Origin: Cytophagaceae bacterium UBA6715
Lineage (GTDB): Bacteria; Bacteroidota; Bacteroidia; Cytophagales; Spirosomataceae
NCBI GenBank assembly: GCA_002454335.1
Contig: DKIP01000058.1
Coordinates: forward strand, 123,695 to 130,646
Length of the DNA stretch: 6,952 bases
Direction: 5' to 3'
The translations under genes were made by a program, and so were the position numbers. The notes beneath the pieces were generated by a model. It ran no database searches. It was not told the DNA's origin and saw nothing but the letters and a program-made list of their open reading frames with translations. Positions 6,357 to 6,952 of this stretch are shown piece by piece; the first letter of the stretch is position 1, and the number at the start of each line of letters is the position of its first letter.

Positions 6357-6913
6357 AACGACTTTTTGATCTAATCGTGGTACTTGTTGCGGGTATCATT
6401 TTTGCGATTCCCATGATGATTGTCGCAATCGCCGTTTGGCTCAGCTCGAAAGGGCCAATTTTATATTGGTCAAAACGTGTGGGTAAGGAAAATACCTTTT
6501 TCAATATGCCAAAGTTCCGCACGATGCAGATAGAAACGCCCGTGCTTCCTACGCACTTATTGGGGAATCCGGATGCTTATTTAACGCCTATTGGCTCATT
6601 TTTACGCAAAAGTAGCCTCGACGAATTACCACAATTGTGGTGTATATTATGTGGAGATATGTCTGTGGTAGGCCCACGTCCCGCGCTATCAAACCAACAA
6701 GATTTAATCGATGCACGTACGAAAAAAGGAATTCATGTTTTAAAACCCGGCCTAACGGGTTGGGCTCAAGTAAACGGTCGGGATGAGATTCCTTTAGAAA
6801 AAAAGGTGCAACTAGATTATGAATATCTTGATAAAAAATCACTCATTTTCGACGTTTACGTCGTACTATTGACCTTTTATAAGGTGGTGAAACGTGAGGG
6901 GATTCAGCATTGA
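6353..6913 (+). CDS. PglC-like phosphoglycosyltransferase (bacterial sugar transferase)
   Basis: A 186-residue monotopic phosphoglycosyltransferase, the size of Campylobacter PglC. It would transfer a sugar-1-phosphate from a UDP-sugar to undecaprenyl phosphate, starting a surface glycan at the cytoplasmic face. KRLFDLI opens a re-entrant hydrophobic helix (7-30) with a Pro at 20, where PglC has its helix-breaking Pro. Then come KFRTM (54-58), the catalytic Asp90-Glu91 pair in SSLDELPQLW, GPRP (107-110) and KPGLTGWAQVNGRDEIP (131-147). The sugar is unknown. I place the start at 6353, although the frame is open from an ATG at 6320: only the 6353 ATG begins at the family N-terminus, and it overlaps the upstream TGA as ATGA, a translational-coupling arrangement. 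Cys97 and Cys100 replace the usual Asn and Lys of the NVLKGDMS stretch. A GC-rich hairpin follows 8 nt after the stop. Confidence 0.93.
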   Translation: MKRLFDLIVVLVAGIIFAIPMMIVAIAVWLSSKGPILYWSKRVGKENTFFNMPKFRTMQIETPVLPTHLLGNPDAYLTPIGSFLRKSSLDELPQLWCILCGDMSVVGPRPALSNQQDLIDARTKKGIHVLKPGLTGWAQVNGRDEIPLEKKVQLDYEYLDKKSLIFDVYVVLLTFYKVVKREGIQH

Positions 6914-6921
6914 GCGGAGTG

Positions 6922-6952
6922 ACGCTGCCGGGGTCGCAGACCCCGGCAGCGT
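6922..6952. repeat. GC-rich perfect hairpin, copy 2 of a dispersed palindrome
   Basis: The arms are 14 nt (ACGCTGCCGGGGTC at 6922-6935, its exact complement at 6939-6952) with a 3-nt loop GCA. It begins 8 nt after the TGA of the sugar transferase gene. Compared with the copy at 3179-3209, only the third base pair (C-G versus G-C) and the loop differ. The window ends on its last base, so a downstream U-tract cannot be judged. Confidence 0.9.

Noticed and set aside
1..6952. CRISPR array, insertion sequence or integrated element next to the tRNA
   Set aside because: There are no regularly spaced repeats, transposase or integrase genes, and no duplicate of the tRNA 3' end in the window.

Overview
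The window reads as a chromosomal segment from a member of the Bacteroidota, possibly Cytophagales-like. The evidence is a promoter box of the TAnnTTTG type, weak or absent Shine-Dalgarno sequences, a secreted GH95 glycosidase, a Tat-exported sugar isomerase-like protein and an HGSNAT-type acyltransferase. The genus cannot be fixed from the sequence. Base composition looks moderate and even, apart from two very GC-rich hairpins.

Left half, minus strand (4130 down to 1). Three genes point the same way: a Tat-signal TIM-barrel sugar isomerase/epimerase-like protein (3219-4130), a secreted GH95 alpha-L-fucosidase/L-galactosidase-type enzyme (783-3134), and the first 257 codons of a multi-pass HGSNAT-like acyltransferase (1-771), which runs off the window edge. 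The last two are 11 nt apart and probably co-transcribed. The first two are separated by 84 nt that hold a GC-rich hairpin. Together they suggest export-side handling of a fucose- or L-galactose-capped glycan. No SusC/SusD pair, regulator or sulfatase is visible.

Centre (4195-4497). A complete tRNA-Phe(GAA) with encoded CCA lies on the minus strand, with a good Bacteroidota promoter upstream and a strong intrinsic terminator downstream. The terminator also insulates the glycan genes from tRNA transcription.

Right half, plus strand (4498-6913). A tightly packed operon holds lptB (ATPase of the LPS export machine), a cystathionine gamma-synthase/lyase-family PLP enzyme starting 2 nt after lptB, and a small PglC-like phosphoglycosyltransferase. 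The ATG of this last gene overlaps the TGA of the PLP gene (ATGA). LPS export and the first membrane step of polysaccharide synthesis fit an envelope theme; the PLP enzyme is the odd member.

The most unusual signal is a pair of near-identical perfect hairpins (3179-3209 and 6922-6952). Each lies 8-9 nt after the stop codon of an unrelated gene, in the same orientation relative to that gene. They have 14-bp arms, a 3-nt loop and one compensatory base-pair change. The first has no U-tract after it, so it is not an ordinary intrinsic terminator. They look like copies of a dispersed 3'-end palindrome family.
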